From positions 754,342 through 818,341 of the forward strand of contig CP001673.1 in the NCBI GenBank assembly GCA_000023725.1: a stretch of 64,000 nt of DNA, in the 5' to 3' direction. A program made the translations under genes and the position numbers. The notes under the pieces were generated by a model that was not told the DNA's origin, did not search any database, and was given only the letters and a program-made list of their open reading frames with translations. Positions 49,858-59,592 of the stretch are shown here, piece by piece. This stretch comes from Flavobacteriaceae bacterium 3519-10. GTDB lineage: Bacteria > Bacteroidota > Bacteroidia > Flavobacteriales > Weeksellaceae. Every line of letters begins with the position of its first letter. Within the stretch, counting starts at the first letter, position 1.

Positions 49858-52605
49858 ATGGACAACCTCAATACGAAATTCGCGGATCAAAACGCTACCG
49901 ATAAATTACATACGTTCGAGAAAAAATATGCCGATGTTTTTGAGTTTTTGGTTTTTTCGGCCGCTAAAATGACCAACATGGATCATTGCAGTATGAGTAT
50001 TACCGTAGAAGAGCAGGTTTATATTCTGGCTTCTACCGCGGCGTCCCTTACCAGGATTTATCCCGTCAATCCTCACTTTGGAATGAATGATGACGATTCT
50101 GTTTATCTACCTGAAAACTCGGATTTTAAATTCCGTAGAAGTTATCCCGTTTCGGGTCTTGATGACAATATGACCGGACATCTGAATTTATTTGCCAACC
50201 AGGTGCAAGACTTTGATGACGAAGTTCAGCAGATTATTGAAAAGGTTGTGAGGCAGGCTTCAAAATGGTTTTTTTATAAAGAACAGGAACAGCGGCTGAA
50301 CAGTTATGATGAACTGTTCGAAACCTCAAATGACTTATTAGGTGTTTTTTCTTTGGACGGGAAATTCGTAAAATTAAATCCGGCTTTTTCGAAAATGCTT
50401 GGCTGGAGCGACGAACAGTTTATGAGCAGAGGTTTTATCGAATTTGTTCATCCGGAAGACAGGGAAAGTACTTTACAAGTAATAAATACATTGGCACAGG
50501 GTGAATCTTTAGTGAACTTCACCAACAGATACATCATAAAATCCGGAGCGGTGAGATGGATCGAATGGACCTGTACTCCTGAACTGCAATCCGGATTGGT
50601 GTACACCATCGGAAGAGACGTTACAGAATTTACCACAAAACAAAAATTACTCGAAAGAAATGAACAGAAATACCGTGATCCTTTCGAAAAAAACCAGGGA
50701 ATAATCAGTATTCATGATGATGAAGGTTATCTTCTGGATGTAAATGAAGCAGGTCTGAATGCTTCTGGCTATTTAAGAGAAGAATTGAAGGACCTCAATC
50801 TTTACGATCTTATCATCCCGGAAAAACATCAAAATGTAAAAGCGTACCTGAGCCAGATCAAAACTTCGGGCCATGCCTCCGGTGAAATGACGGTCCGCAA
50901 GAAAAACGGTGAAAAAGCGGTTTGGCACTTTATGAGTGCGATAGACGAAGATGTAGACGGTAAGGTACAGGTAATTGCCAATGCTGTGGATATCACCGAA
51001 AGAAAAAAAATGGAGGATGAAATTGTAGCTGCAAAAGAGTTAGCTGAAAAAGCTTATGTGCTGAAATCTGAGTTCGTAGCCAACATGAGTCATGAAATCA
51101 GAACACCTTTAAATGGAATTATCGGCTTTACAGAACTCCTTCTGGAAACCAATCTGGACGATACCCAGAGGCAGTATCTCGACATTATCAACCAGTCCGG
51201 CGTGTCGTTGTACAGCATCATCAATGATATTTTGGATTTTTCAAAATTAGAAAAACATAAACTTAAGCTCAACCTCGATAAAGTAGAAATAGAAGAACTT
51301 GTTTCAGAAGCCTTCAATATTGTTGCGTACAGTAACACAAAAAAGCGGCTCGAAATGCTCATCGATATTGACGATAACATTCCGAGATATGTCTGGACTG
51401 ATGAGATGCGCCTAAAGCAGGTTTTCGTCAACCTTCTGAGCAATGCTTTAAAGTTTACAGAAGAAGGGGAGATCGTATTATATGTGAAAGTGCTGGCTGA
51501 TTTATCCGAAGGAAAAAAGAAATTCCGCTTCGGAGTGCGCGATACCGGTGTTGGAATTAACAAAGAAAAACAGGCGGTTATCTTCAGTGCATTTTCACAG
51601 GAAGACGGCAGTATTACTAAAAAATATGGCGGTACAGGGCTTGGCCTCACGATTTCGAATCAGATCTTAGAACTTGCAGGCAGTGTTCTGCAGTTAGAAA
51701 GCGAACAGGGAAAAGGCAGCGATTTTTTCTTTGATATAGAGTTCGATACCGAAGAAGAGGAATATGACCTGAGTTTAACCGATATCAAAAGGGTGCTGAT
51801 TGTAGACGATAATGAAAATAACCGGAAAATCCTCAAGAGGATGCTCGAACGGAAGAACATCGAAGTAGTGGAATGCGACAGCGGCCTGAAAGCCTTGCTT
51901 TTAATAATGGATAAGTCCGAATTCGATGTGATTATTATGGATTATCACATGCCGATTATGGATGGTATAGAAACCATCAGAAAAATGAAGGATATTACGC
52001 CTGACCCTTCGCATGTTGCGCCGTATATCGTGCTGTACAGCTCGTCCGACGACGGAAACCTGCAGGATGCATGCGATGAGCTGGAGATAGAAAACAGGCT
52101 TGTGAAGCCAATTCGGATGAAGCAGATGTATCAGGTTCTGTCCACTTTAAAAAATTCTGAAAAGAAAAAACCGGAGCAGATAAAAAATGTCGCCAGTGAA
52201 GTAAGTAGGAATGAATTAAAAATCCTGATAGCGGAAGATAATGCGATTAATTTGCTTCTGACCAAAACCTACTTAAGCGATATTCTGCCGCACGCTTTAA
52301 TCATCGATGCAAAAGATGGTAATGAAGCGATTGAACAGTACCGGAAGGAAAGTCCGGATCTTATTCTGATGGATATTCAGATGCCAAATCTCAATGGAAT
52401 TGAAGCCACTAAGAAAATCAGAACCATCGAAAAGGATATTGAGATCCCGATCATCGCGCTCACCGCAGGGAGTCTTCCTGGTGAAAAAGAAAAGTGTTTG
52501 CAAGCCGGAATGTCCGATTTTCTCACCAAACCTTTACTCAAACAGACGCTTTCAGATATGATCAGAAAATGGTTTGGCAAAGAAATGGATAAGGGGAAAG
52601 CTTAA
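49858..52605 (+). CDS. Hybrid sensor histidine kinase with two receiver domains
   Basis: 915 residues, no membrane segment, so cytoplasmic. Regions: a GAF-like domain (~15-140), PAS (~148-258; LGVFSLDGKFVKLNPAFSKM), second PAS (~272-385), HisKA with His412 in SHEIRTPLNG, HATPase (~515-630; NLLSNALKFT, DTGVGI, GTGLGLTIS), receiver 1 with Asp695 (IIMDYHMP), receiver 2 with Asp839 (LMDIQMP). No Hpt domain is present, so phosphate would have to pass by an outside Hpt or act internally. It starts 28 bases after the adhesin gene and may share its transcript. Confidence 0.92.
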   Translation: MDNLNTKFADQNATDKLHTFEKKYADVFEFLVFSAAKMTNMDHCSMSITVEEQVYILASTAASLTRIYPVNPHFGMNDDDSVYLPENSDFKFRRSYPVSGLDDNMTGHLNLFANQVQDFDDEVQQIIEKVVRQASKWFFYKEQEQRLNSYDELFETSNDLLGVFSLDGKFVKLNPAFSKMLGWSDEQFMSRGFIEFVHPEDRESTLQVINTLAQGESLVNFTNRYIIKSGAVRWIEWTCTPELQSGLVYTIGRDVTEFTTKQKLLERNEQKYRDPFEKNQGIISIHDDEGYLLDVNEAGLNASGYLREELKDLNLYDLIIPEKHQNVKAYLSQIKTSGHASGEMTVRKKNGEKAVWHFMSAIDEDVDGKVQVIANAVDITERKKMEDEIVAAKELAEKAYVLKSEFVANMSHEIRTPLNGIIGFTELLLETNLDDTQRQYLDIINQSGVSLYSIINDILDFSKLEKHKLKLNLDKVEIEELVSEAFNIVAYSNTKKRLEMLIDIDDNIPRYVWTDEMRLKQVFVNLLSNALKFTEEGEIVLYVKVLADLSEGKKKFRFGVRDTGVGINKEKQAVIFSAFSQEDGSITKKYGGTGLGLTISNQILELAGSVLQLESEQGKGSDFFFDIEFDTEEEEYDLSLTDIKRVLIVDDNENNRKILKRMLERKNIEVVECDSGLKALLLIMDKSEFDVIIMDYHMPIMDGIETIRKMKDITPDPSHVAPYIVLYSSSDDGNLQDACDELEIENRLVKPIRMKQMYQVLSTLKNSEKKKPEQIKNVASEVSRNELKILIAEDNAINLLLTKTYLSDILPHALIIDAKDGNEAIEQYRKESPDLILMDIQMPNLNGIEATKKIRTIEKDIEIPIIALTAGSLPGEKEKCLQAGMSDFLTKPLLKQTLSDMIRKWFGKEMDKGKA

Positions 52606-52629
52606 ATTATGCATTAAATAATATTAAAG

Positions 52630-52637
52630 TATTTTTG
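52630..52637 (+). promoter_or_regulatory. -7 promoter box for the second kinase gene
   Basis: TATTTTTG matches TAnnTTTG, 16 bases before the ATG at 52654. Confidence 0.55.
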
Positions 52638-52653
52638 CATTCCTACTTTTTTT

Positions 52654-53388
52654 ATGAATGACCTTTCTAACGACCTGCAATCCAAGATCGAAAGCCTACA
52701 AAACGAAATCAGTTTTAAGAACGGACTGATCTCCATTTTGTCGCATGACTCCAAGTCGCTCTTCGGGAATTTCGTGTGGCTGATAGACGCCGTTGAACAA
52801 AAGACAATTTCTGAAGGGGATTTTTTTAAAATGTTGCCCCAAGTAAAAAGCGATGCGCAGAAAAACCTGCAAACCGTTCAGGACAGCACCACGTGGCTGA
52901 AAACTCAGTACGGCGAGTACAAGATTAAACCTGAGAAAATCATGGTGATGGATCTTTTTCACGATCTCGAAGAAAAATACGCTGCAGGTTTCAAACAGAA
53001 AAACCTTAATTTTTATTTTAAAGGTGATGCCGACGCTTTTGTTGAGACAGACCGAATTCTGATTGACTTTGTGCTTGATAAGATTCTTAATAATGCCGTG
53101 AAATACTCTTTGCCCGGACATGATATTTACTTTAATGTATGCGCAGAAGAGGCTCAGGTGATACTTTCTGTAACCGATTCCGGAACGGGTATGGACGAAA
53201 AATTTTTATCGAAGATCTATACGTATGAAAATCCGGTATTTCAGGGAACTGCCGGCGAAACAGGGGTAGGGCTGAGTTTGAAAATTGTTAGAAATTTCAT
53301 ATCCTTGATGCGGGGAAGCATCAGAATCGTTTCGTCTGAAAGCACAGGAACCAATGTTTCCCTTTTTTTACCTAAATTAAAAGAATGA
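52654..53388 (+). CDS. Sensor histidine kinase (small, soluble)
   Basis: 244 residues. A coiled start (~1-28), then an H-box with His31 in ISILSHDSKSLFGNF, and an HATPase domain (~110-240): FVLDKILNNAVKYS (N box), VTDSGTGMDE (G1), GETGVGLSLKIVRNF (G2). No sensor or membrane segment, so input must come from a partner. Its last 4 bases overlap the response regulator start (ATGA), which marks the two as a pair. Confidence 0.88.
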   Translation: MNDLSNDLQSKIESLQNEISFKNGLISILSHDSKSLFGNFVWLIDAVEQKTISEGDFFKMLPQVKSDAQKNLQTVQDSTTWLKTQYGEYKIKPEKIMVMDLFHDLEEKYAAGFKQKNLNFYFKGDADAFVETDRILIDFVLDKILNNAVKYSLPGHDIYFNVCAEEAQVILSVTDSGTGMDEKFLSKIYTYENPVFQGTAGETGVGLSLKIVRNFISLMRGSIRIVSSESTGTNVSLFLPKLKE

Positions 53389-54032
53389 AGGAGTTAAAAG
53401 AAAACGTTCGGATAATTGTTGCAGATGATCATGGTATTGTGCGGATGGGTTTGCTGCAGACAGTTAAACGCTTATTACCGGACGCCATAATTACTGAAGT
53501 AGAAGATTTTAAATCCCTGTACAAAGTAATCTCGAAAGAAGAACTGGATCTGGCTATCATGGACGTCAATATGCCTAACGGCACTGTTCAGGAAGCGATC
53601 GATTACATTAGAAATCACCAGCCAAAACTTAAAATCCTCATATTTTCTTCTCAGGACGAAGAATTATACGCGTTGCGCTATCTGAAAATGGGTGCCGGCG
53701 GTTATCTGAGCAAGCAGAGTTCTTCCAGCGTAATTGAAACCGCCCTTACATCCATGCTCACCACAGGCCGCTATGCAAGTGAAGCCGTGAAGGAAGCGAT
53801 GTTTTTTGAATCTGTGAGTGGTAACACCAAAACTTCGCCTGTCGAAATACTCTCTGACCGTGAACTCCAGATTGCCAACAAACTCGCCGAAGGGCTTCCG
53901 CTCAAAGAAATTTCCAATCAGCTGAACCTTCATTCATCCACGATCAGCACGTACAAAAACCGGCTGTTTGAGAAGCTTAAAATAAAGTCCATTCCTGAAC
54001 TTGTTGAGATCCTCAGGCTGTACAATCAGTAA
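53385..54032 (+). CDS. Response regulator, NarL/LuxR family
   Basis: 215 residues. Receiver domain with acidic pocket VADDHG (Asp14, Asp15), phosphorylation site Asp60 in AIMDVNMP, and Lys in GGYLSKQS. C-terminal LuxR-type HTH: LSDRELQIANKLAEGLPLKE, then STISTYKNRLFEKLKI. It overlaps the kinase gene and lies just downstream of the pilus-like locus, which makes it the leading candidate to bind the TGTAGT/ACTACA operators there. That link is inferred. Confidence 0.92.
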   Translation: MKELKENVRIIVADDHGIVRMGLLQTVKRLLPDAIITEVEDFKSLYKVISKEELDLAIMDVNMPNGTVQEAIDYIRNHQPKLKILIFSSQDEELYALRYLKMGAGGYLSKQSSSSVIETALTSMLTTGRYASEAVKEAMFFESVSGNTKTSPVEILSDRELQIANKLAEGLPLKEISNQLNLHSSTISTYKNRLFEKLKIKSIPELVEILRLYNQ

Positions 54033-54285
54033 ACATTCTGATGTTTAAACATCGTGTTGTCTTAAGTCAGTCTTTTTTAGACAGTCTAACTGAACATCTT
54101 TCGGGTGTTTCACTCTTACTTTAGCTTTATTAAATCATAGTAACATTTACAGCTCTCTGGTGGATTCGGTGTTGTTTTTGATAGTGATGTGCTGATAACC
54201 TTTTGCCTCTGATGTTTGGTTAACACCTGAATAATCCTTAATATTGTTAGGCAGCTATCGGACTAAATAAACTAAAAAAAGAACT

Positions 54286-55554
54286 ATGAAACCCAGTGTA
54301 ATCTCAATTGTACTTGGCGGCGGCCGTGGCTCGCGTTTATTTCCCTTAACGTATTCACGCTCCAAACCCGCAGTTCCGATCGCCGGAAAATACCGTCTTG
54401 TAGACATTCCTATTTCCAACTGCCTGAATTCGGGGTATAACAGAATCCTGGTGCTCACGCAGTTTAATTCAGCTTCACTTAATTCACATATTAAAAATTC
54501 TTATCACTTTGATATTTTCAGCCGTGGCTTCGTTGATATTTTGGCAGCCGAGCAGAATGTTGAAAGCGACAAATGGTATCAGGGCACTGCTGATGCAGTG
54601 CGTCAGTCGATGAAGCACCTTACGAAATACGAGTATGATTATATCCTTATTTTGTCAGGCGATCAGCTTTATCAGATGGATTTCCGTGAACTGATTGAGT
54701 TTCATTGCCAGAACGAAAGTCAGATCACCATTGCGACGATACCTGTAAACGCTGCCGATGCACCGGGTTTTGGTATTTTGAAATCTGATGAGCAGGGCAA
54801 TATCACTTCTTTCATTGAAAAACCGGCACCTGAACTTTTACAGGATTGGAAATCTGAGGTATCTGAAAAAAGCAAGTCTGAAGGAAAGGAATATTTAGCC
54901 TCGATGGGGATTTACGTATTCAGCAAAACCATACTTAAAAAGATGTTCGATGAGGATCCGGGCGACGATTTTGGAGGTGAACTGATTCCGAATGCGATTG
55001 GGTCTTATAAAATAATGAGTTTTCAGTATGACGGTTACTGGACTGACATCGGAACCATCCAATCCTTTTTCGATGCAAATCTGGAGCTTACACAGGATCT
55101 TCCGAAATTTAACCTTTTCAGCAACTCGCCAATCTACACGAGGGCCAGAATGTTGCCACCTTCAAAAATACTCGGGTCTTACGTAAGCAAGGTTATTTTT
55201 GGCGACGGATGCGTTGTGATGGCAGACAAAATAGAAAATTCAATTGTCGGTAACCGCAGCCGTGTGGATAAAGGCAGTACGCTGATCAATACCTACATGA
55301 TGGGTGCAGATTATTACCAGAACACCGAAGAAATAGTCTCGAACGATGCACAGGGGCGCCCGAACCTTGGCGTGGGCAAATATTGCTATATAGAACGCGC
55401 TATTTTAGATAAAAACTGCAGCATCGGCGATAATGTCCGCATTTTGGGTGCTAAGCATCTTCCTGACGGCGATTTCCCGACGTACTCTATAAAAGACGGC
55501 GTGGTTGTGGTAAAAAAGAATGCCTTCATTCAGCCCGGCACTATCATACCCTAA
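54286..55554 (+). CDS. glgC: Glucose-1-phosphate adenylyltransferase
   Basis: 422 residues. Nucleotide-binding LGGGRGSRLFPLTYSRSKPA split by RSKPAVPIAGKYRLVD, LSGDQLYQMD, FIEKPAPE, YWTDIGTI, and a C-terminal beta-helix (~300-422; VIFGDGCVV, ENSIVGNRSRVDKG). It makes ADP-glucose for glycogen. No other glg gene is adjacent, and the 253 bases upstream show no clear promoter box. It closes the accessory-looking stretch that starts at the tRNA-Asp array. Confidence 0.95.
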   Translation: MKPSVISIVLGGGRGSRLFPLTYSRSKPAVPIAGKYRLVDIPISNCLNSGYNRILVLTQFNSASLNSHIKNSYHFDIFSRGFVDILAAEQNVESDKWYQGTADAVRQSMKHLTKYEYDYILILSGDQLYQMDFRELIEFHCQNESQITIATIPVNAADAPGFGILKSDEQGNITSFIEKPAPELLQDWKSEVSEKSKSEGKEYLASMGIYVFSKTILKKMFDEDPGDDFGGELIPNAIGSYKIMSFQYDGYWTDIGTIQSFFDANLELTQDLPKFNLFSNSPIYTRARMLPPSKILGSYVSKVIFGDGCVVMADKIENSIVGNRSRVDKGSTLINTYMMGADYYQNTEEIVSNDAQGRPNLGVGKYCYIERAILDKNCSIGDNVRILGAKHLPDGDFPTYSIKDGVVVVKKNAFIQPGTIIP

Positions 55555-55580
55555 AGATCACTTTTAAAAAGAATAAAACC

Positions 55581-55607
55581 ACGGCAGTATTTCACTGCCG
55601 TTTTTTT
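55581..55607 (+). terminator. Intrinsic terminator after glgC
   Basis: An 8-bp stem ACGGCAGT (55581-55588) pairs with ACTGCCGT (55594-55601), loop ATTTC, T run that leads straight into the next promoter box. Confidence 0.88.
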
Positions 55608-55608
55608 G

Positions 55609-55616
55609 TATTTTTG
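55609..55616 (+). promoter_or_regulatory. -7 promoter box for the SRPBCC gene
   Basis: TATTTTTG matches TAnnTTTG. Only 5 bases separate it from the ATG at 55622, so the transcript is predicted to start at about the start codon, as for polA. Confidence 0.6.
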
Positions 55617-55621
55617 CCTCC

Positions 55622-56659
55622 ATGCGCTGGTTAAAATTTGGAAGTATTGCCGTCATCCTGCTGTTTATCGTATATGCAGTGTCTGCAGCATTTGTAGACG
55701 GAGGAAAAAGTTTTACCGTAAAAAAGAAAATTTCGTATCCTGTAGATCAGGTGTATCCGCAGTTCAGTAATCTTCAGAATTTCATATATTGGAATTCTTT
55801 CTTTTCAGAGAATAAAAATCTCAGTTACAGGTTCTTCAGTCCATACGAGGGGCAGGGCAGTTCAATGCGCTATCACGACCGTAAAAACAGCGATGTTTAT
55901 GGCGACATGTTTGTGAGGTTTGCTAACAGAAACAGCACCCTTCGCTATCAGCTTTATGAGGGCGACAGCCCGAAACCGTACCTGATCGACCTTAAATTTA
56001 AACCGTTAAACAGCGCTACCGAAGTGATCTGGTCTATCAAAACGCCGGAGCAGCCGTGGTGGAAACCATCCAACAGACTGTCTGATGAGGACGAAGTTCT
56101 TGAAAATATCGACCGTAGCATGAACAGGCTGTTTGCAATTTTAGGAAATAAAGTACAGAAAGACAGGCAGCTCCAAAATATCAAGTTCGACAGTTTGATG
56201 ATAGAAGAAGCTGAAGGTCAGTTACTTTTAGGCGTAAACGTGAGTGCTAAAAACGGTAAAGATGCACTCTTCAGAAACATCGTGCTGAACCATAACAAGA
56301 CGCTCAACTTCATTAAGATTGATCTTGCTAAAAAGGAAGATGAGTATGGCGAACCTGTGCTTATTACTGATGCAGATAATTACAAAGACAAAGAGATTTC
56401 TTATTACTACGGAATACCCGTTTCAAGCAGGGTAGGCATTTCCGATAATAATTTCACTTTCCGCACCGTGAATGCCTCACGGAATTACGTAGTTTATTAC
56501 CGCGGATCGTACGCCGGACGCATAAAAGCGATACAACAGATTCTGCAGCAGGCGAAGCGCGATACACTTAGGACAGGCGATTTGCAGCAGACGTTTCTGG
56601 ACGAACCTTCGCAGGAAAACAACACCATGATCAAGTTATCGGTTCCGGTTTTCAGATGA
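55622..56659 (+). CDS. SRPBCC family membrane-anchored protein
   Basis: 345 residues. One N-terminal membrane segment (FGSIAVILLFIVYAVSAAFV), then an SRPBCC/polyketide-cyclase-like domain (~30-165: KKKISYPVDQVYPQFSNLQNF, WNSFF, YEGQGSSMRYHDRK, ATEVIWSIKTP). A further C-terminal part (~175-345) resembles a GyrI-like/effector-binding region but no clear motif proves it. It may bind a small hydrophobic ligand. It has its own promoter with almost no leader. Confidence 0.75.
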   Translation: MRWLKFGSIAVILLFIVYAVSAAFVDGGKSFTVKKKISYPVDQVYPQFSNLQNFIYWNSFFSENKNLSYRFFSPYEGQGSSMRYHDRKNSDVYGDMFVRFANRNSTLRYQLYEGDSPKPYLIDLKFKPLNSATEVIWSIKTPEQPWWKPSNRLSDEDEVLENIDRSMNRLFAILGNKVQKDRQLQNIKFDSLMIEEAEGQLLLGVNVSAKNGKDALFRNIVLNHNKTLNFIKIDLAKKEDEYGEPVLITDADNYKDKEISYYYGIPVSSRVGISDNNFTFRTVNASRNYVVYYRGSYAGRIKAIQQILQQAKRDTLRTGDLQQTFLDEPSQENNTMIKLSVPVFR

Positions 56660-56706
56660 TGGTTTTCAAGCGCCTTTTTTAGACTTTTCTGCCCGATTTC
56701 TTCATA

Positions 56707-56723
56707 TATTTTTGCTAAATTTG
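56707..56723 (+). promoter_or_regulatory. Two overlapping -7 boxes for sucA
   Basis: TATTTTTG (56707-56714) and TAAATTTG (56716-56723) both match TAnnTTTG, 45 and 36 bases before the sucA ATG, giving two possible starts. Confidence 0.5.
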
Positions 56724-56759
56724 TCTTTTTGAATACAATAAAGAGTTAATCTGTATATA

Positions 56760-59558
56760 ATGGACAAATTTTCATTTTTGAATGCTGCGCATTCGCAGCT
56801 GATAGAAGACTTATACCAACAATATTTAAAATATCCCGACTCCCTAGAACCTTCCTGGAAAGCGTTTTTCCAGGGATTTGATTTTGCGCTTGAGACCTAT
56901 GAAGACGAAATTGCAGGTTCTTCACAGGCTCCGTCCGTTGTGCGGGCTGCCACTCAATCTGCAGCTAAAGGCGAAATTCCGGAGGACATCCAGAAGGAAT
57001 TTAAAGTCCTGAATTTAATTGAAGGTTACCGCCAGCGCGGGCATCTTTTTACAAATACCAACCCGGTACGTGCTCGTAGAAATTATGAGCCGACGCTCGC
57101 AATCGAAAATTTCGGGCTTTCTCAGTCGGATTTGCAGACGAAATTTAATTCTGCAACGGAAACCGGATTAAGTGCTGCTGCATCACTTCAGGACATCATC
57201 AAGCATCTCGAAAAAATTTATTGCGAATCTGTGGGTGTGGAATACATGCACATCAATAACGTAGAAGAGAAAAAGTTTATCCGCAAGTGGCTTCAGGTAA
57301 ATGAAAACCAGCCGCAACTCACCGCGTCTGAAAAGACCGATATTTTACAGAAGCTTAATCAGGCTGTAGCTTTCGAGAGTTATCTGCATACCAAATTTGT
57401 TGGGCAGAAAAGATTTTCACTTGAAGGTGGCGAATCTTTAATCCCAGCGCTCGATCAGTTAATTACACGCTCATCGCAATTGGGCGTAGATGAGGTTGTA
57501 TTGGGGATGGCACACCGAGGCCGTCTGAACGTATTGACCAATATTTTCGGTAAATCCTACAAACAGATATTTTCTGAATTTGAGGGAAAAGAGTTTGAAG
57601 AAGATGTATTCTCAGGAGATGTGAAATATCACCTTGGTTCATCGAAGAAAATTAAAACGGCTTCAGGCGAAGAAGTGGCGATAAACCTTACGCCGAATCC
57701 TTCGCATCTTGAAACTGTTGCCGCATTGGTGGAAGGCATTTGCCGTGCAAAAGTAGACAACAAATATAAAGACTATAAAAAAGTACTTCCAATTGTAATT
57801 CACGGCGACGGTGCAATTGCCGGACAGGGAATTGTGTACGAAATCGCGCAGATGATGACGCTCGAAGGGTATAAAACTGGCGGAACAATCCATATCGTAA
57901 TTAACAACCAGGTTTCATTCACAACTAATTATCTTGATGCGAGATCATCAACTTACTGTACCGATATTGCAAAAGTTACCGAATCTCCGGTGATGCACGT
58001 AAACGCGGACGATGTTGAAGCCGTTGTGTATGCGATGAAGTTCGCAGCAGATTTCCGTGCGAATTTTGGTAAAGACGTGTACATTGATCTTTTGGGATAT
58101 AGAAAGTATGGCCATAACGAAGGTGATGAGCCCCGTTTTACACAACCAAACCTGTATAAACTGATTTCGAAGCATCCGAATCCAAGAGAAATTTATAAAG
58201 AACAACTGATCAAAGAAGGAATTGTTTCAGATGAAATCTTAAAAAAGATGGAAACTGAATTTAAAACACTTCTTGACGCAGATTTCGACGCTTCCAAAGA
58301 GATCGAACGCAACACCATGAACATCTTCATGGAGGACGACTGGAAAGATTACACGATGGGAGCCCGTGGCGTAATGCAGAATGAAGTTGAAACAGGCTTC
58401 GATCTTGATAAACTGAAGGAGTTGGCTTTAAAAATGTCGACTTTACCTGCTGATAAAAAATTCATCAACAAAACTACACGACTGTTCGACAACCGTAAGA
58501 AAATGATCGAAGGCAACTCTCTCGATTGGGCTTTGGGCGAATGGTTGGCGTATGCTACTTTGCTTACCGAAGGCAACAACGTACGTATTTCGGGTGAAGA
58601 TGTAGAGCGCGGAACTTTCTCTCACCGTCATGCAGTTGTGAAAACTGAAGATACCGAAGAAGAATATATCCCACTAAGACATATCTCAGAAAGCCGTTTT
58701 GATATTTTCAATTCTCACCTTTCCGAGTACGGCGTACTTGGATTTGATTATGGCTATGCAATGGCCTCACCTAACACACTTACCATTTGGGAAGCACAGT
58801 TCGGCGATTTTGTAAACGGCGCACAAATTATTGTAGACCAATATTTAGCGGCCGCCGAGGAAAAATGGAAGATACAGAATGGTCTGGTCATGTTGTTACC
58901 TCACGGATACGAAGGACAGGGTGCGGAGCATTCTTCAGCAAGACTTGAAAGATTCCTTGGCCTGTGTGCGAACGAAAATATGGCCGTAGCAAACGTTACT
59001 ACGCCTGCAAACTACTTCCACCTTCTCAGAAGACAGCAAAAATGGGCGTTCAGAAAACCGCTCGTGGTGATGACACCAAAATCGCTGTTGCGTCATCCGA
59101 AAGTGGTTTCTCCGCTTGAAGATTTTGCAAACGGAAGCTTTCAGCCAGTGATAGATGATCAGACTGCTGTTGCGGATAATGTAGATAAACTTGTTCTTTG
59201 CTCCGGTAAAATTTATTATGAATTGCTGGCAAAACAGGAAGAACGCAAATGCGATAACATCGCGTTGGTACGTATCGAACAGCTGTATCCGCTGCATAAA
59301 GAATCTATTGATGCCGTTCTGTCCAAATATGGCAGCAGAAAAAAGATCATCTGGGCACAGGAAGAACCCGAAAATATGGGTGCATGGGCATATATCCTGC
59401 GCAACTTACGCGATACCGGAATTCAGGTAATCGCTCCCGTATCAAGTGGATCACCGGCGCCGGGAAGCCATAAAATGTTCGAACGAAACCAAAACAACGT
59501 ACTGAACCAGGTTTTCGACTGTAACGACGAACCCGCTACAAGACCTGTTACCGCATAA
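56760..59558 (+). CDS. sucA: 2-oxoglutarate dehydrogenase E1 component
   Basis: 932 residues, the usual size. N-terminal SFLNAAHSQLIEDLYQQYLK is the E2-contact helix; HRGRLNVLTNIFGK, then the thiamine diphosphate site GDGAIAGQGIVYEIAQM, SFTTNYLDARS, and LLPHGYEGQGAEHSSARLE split in the C-terminal part. It decarboxylates 2-oxoglutarate and passes the succinyl group to E2. sucB follows after 34 bases. The E3 gene (lpd) is not in the window. Confidence 0.97.
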   Translation: MDKFSFLNAAHSQLIEDLYQQYLKYPDSLEPSWKAFFQGFDFALETYEDEIAGSSQAPSVVRAATQSAAKGEIPEDIQKEFKVLNLIEGYRQRGHLFTNTNPVRARRNYEPTLAIENFGLSQSDLQTKFNSATETGLSAAASLQDIIKHLEKIYCESVGVEYMHINNVEEKKFIRKWLQVNENQPQLTASEKTDILQKLNQAVAFESYLHTKFVGQKRFSLEGGESLIPALDQLITRSSQLGVDEVVLGMAHRGRLNVLTNIFGKSYKQIFSEFEGKEFEEDVFSGDVKYHLGSSKKIKTASGEEVAINLTPNPSHLETVAALVEGICRAKVDNKYKDYKKVLPIVIHGDGAIAGQGIVYEIAQMMTLEGYKTGGTIHIVINNQVSFTTNYLDARSSTYCTDIAKVTESPVMHVNADDVEAVVYAMKFAADFRANFGKDVYIDLLGYRKYGHNEGDEPRFTQPNLYKLISKHPNPREIYKEQLIKEGIVSDEILKKMETEFKTLLDADFDASKEIERNTMNIFMEDDWKDYTMGARGVMQNEVETGFDLDKLKELALKMSTLPADKKFINKTTRLFDNRKKMIEGNSLDWALGEWLAYATLLTEGNNVRISGEDVERGTFSHRHAVVKTEDTEEEYIPLRHISESRFDIFNSHLSEYGVLGFDYGYAMASPNTLTIWEAQFGDFVNGAQIIVDQYLAAAEEKWKIQNGLVMLLPHGYEGQGAEHSSARLERFLGLCANENMAVANVTTPANYFHLLRRQQKWAFRKPLVVMTPKSLLRHPKVVSPLEDFANGSFQPVIDDQTAVADNVDKLVLCSGKIYYELLAKQEERKCDNIALVRIEQLYPLHKESIDAVLSKYGSRKKIIWAQEEPENMGAWAYILRNLRDTGIQVIAPVSSGSPAPGSHKMFERNQNNVLNQVFDCNDEPATRPVTA

Positions 59559-59592
59559 TTAAAACTGTAAACAATTAAATAAAATAAACCCG

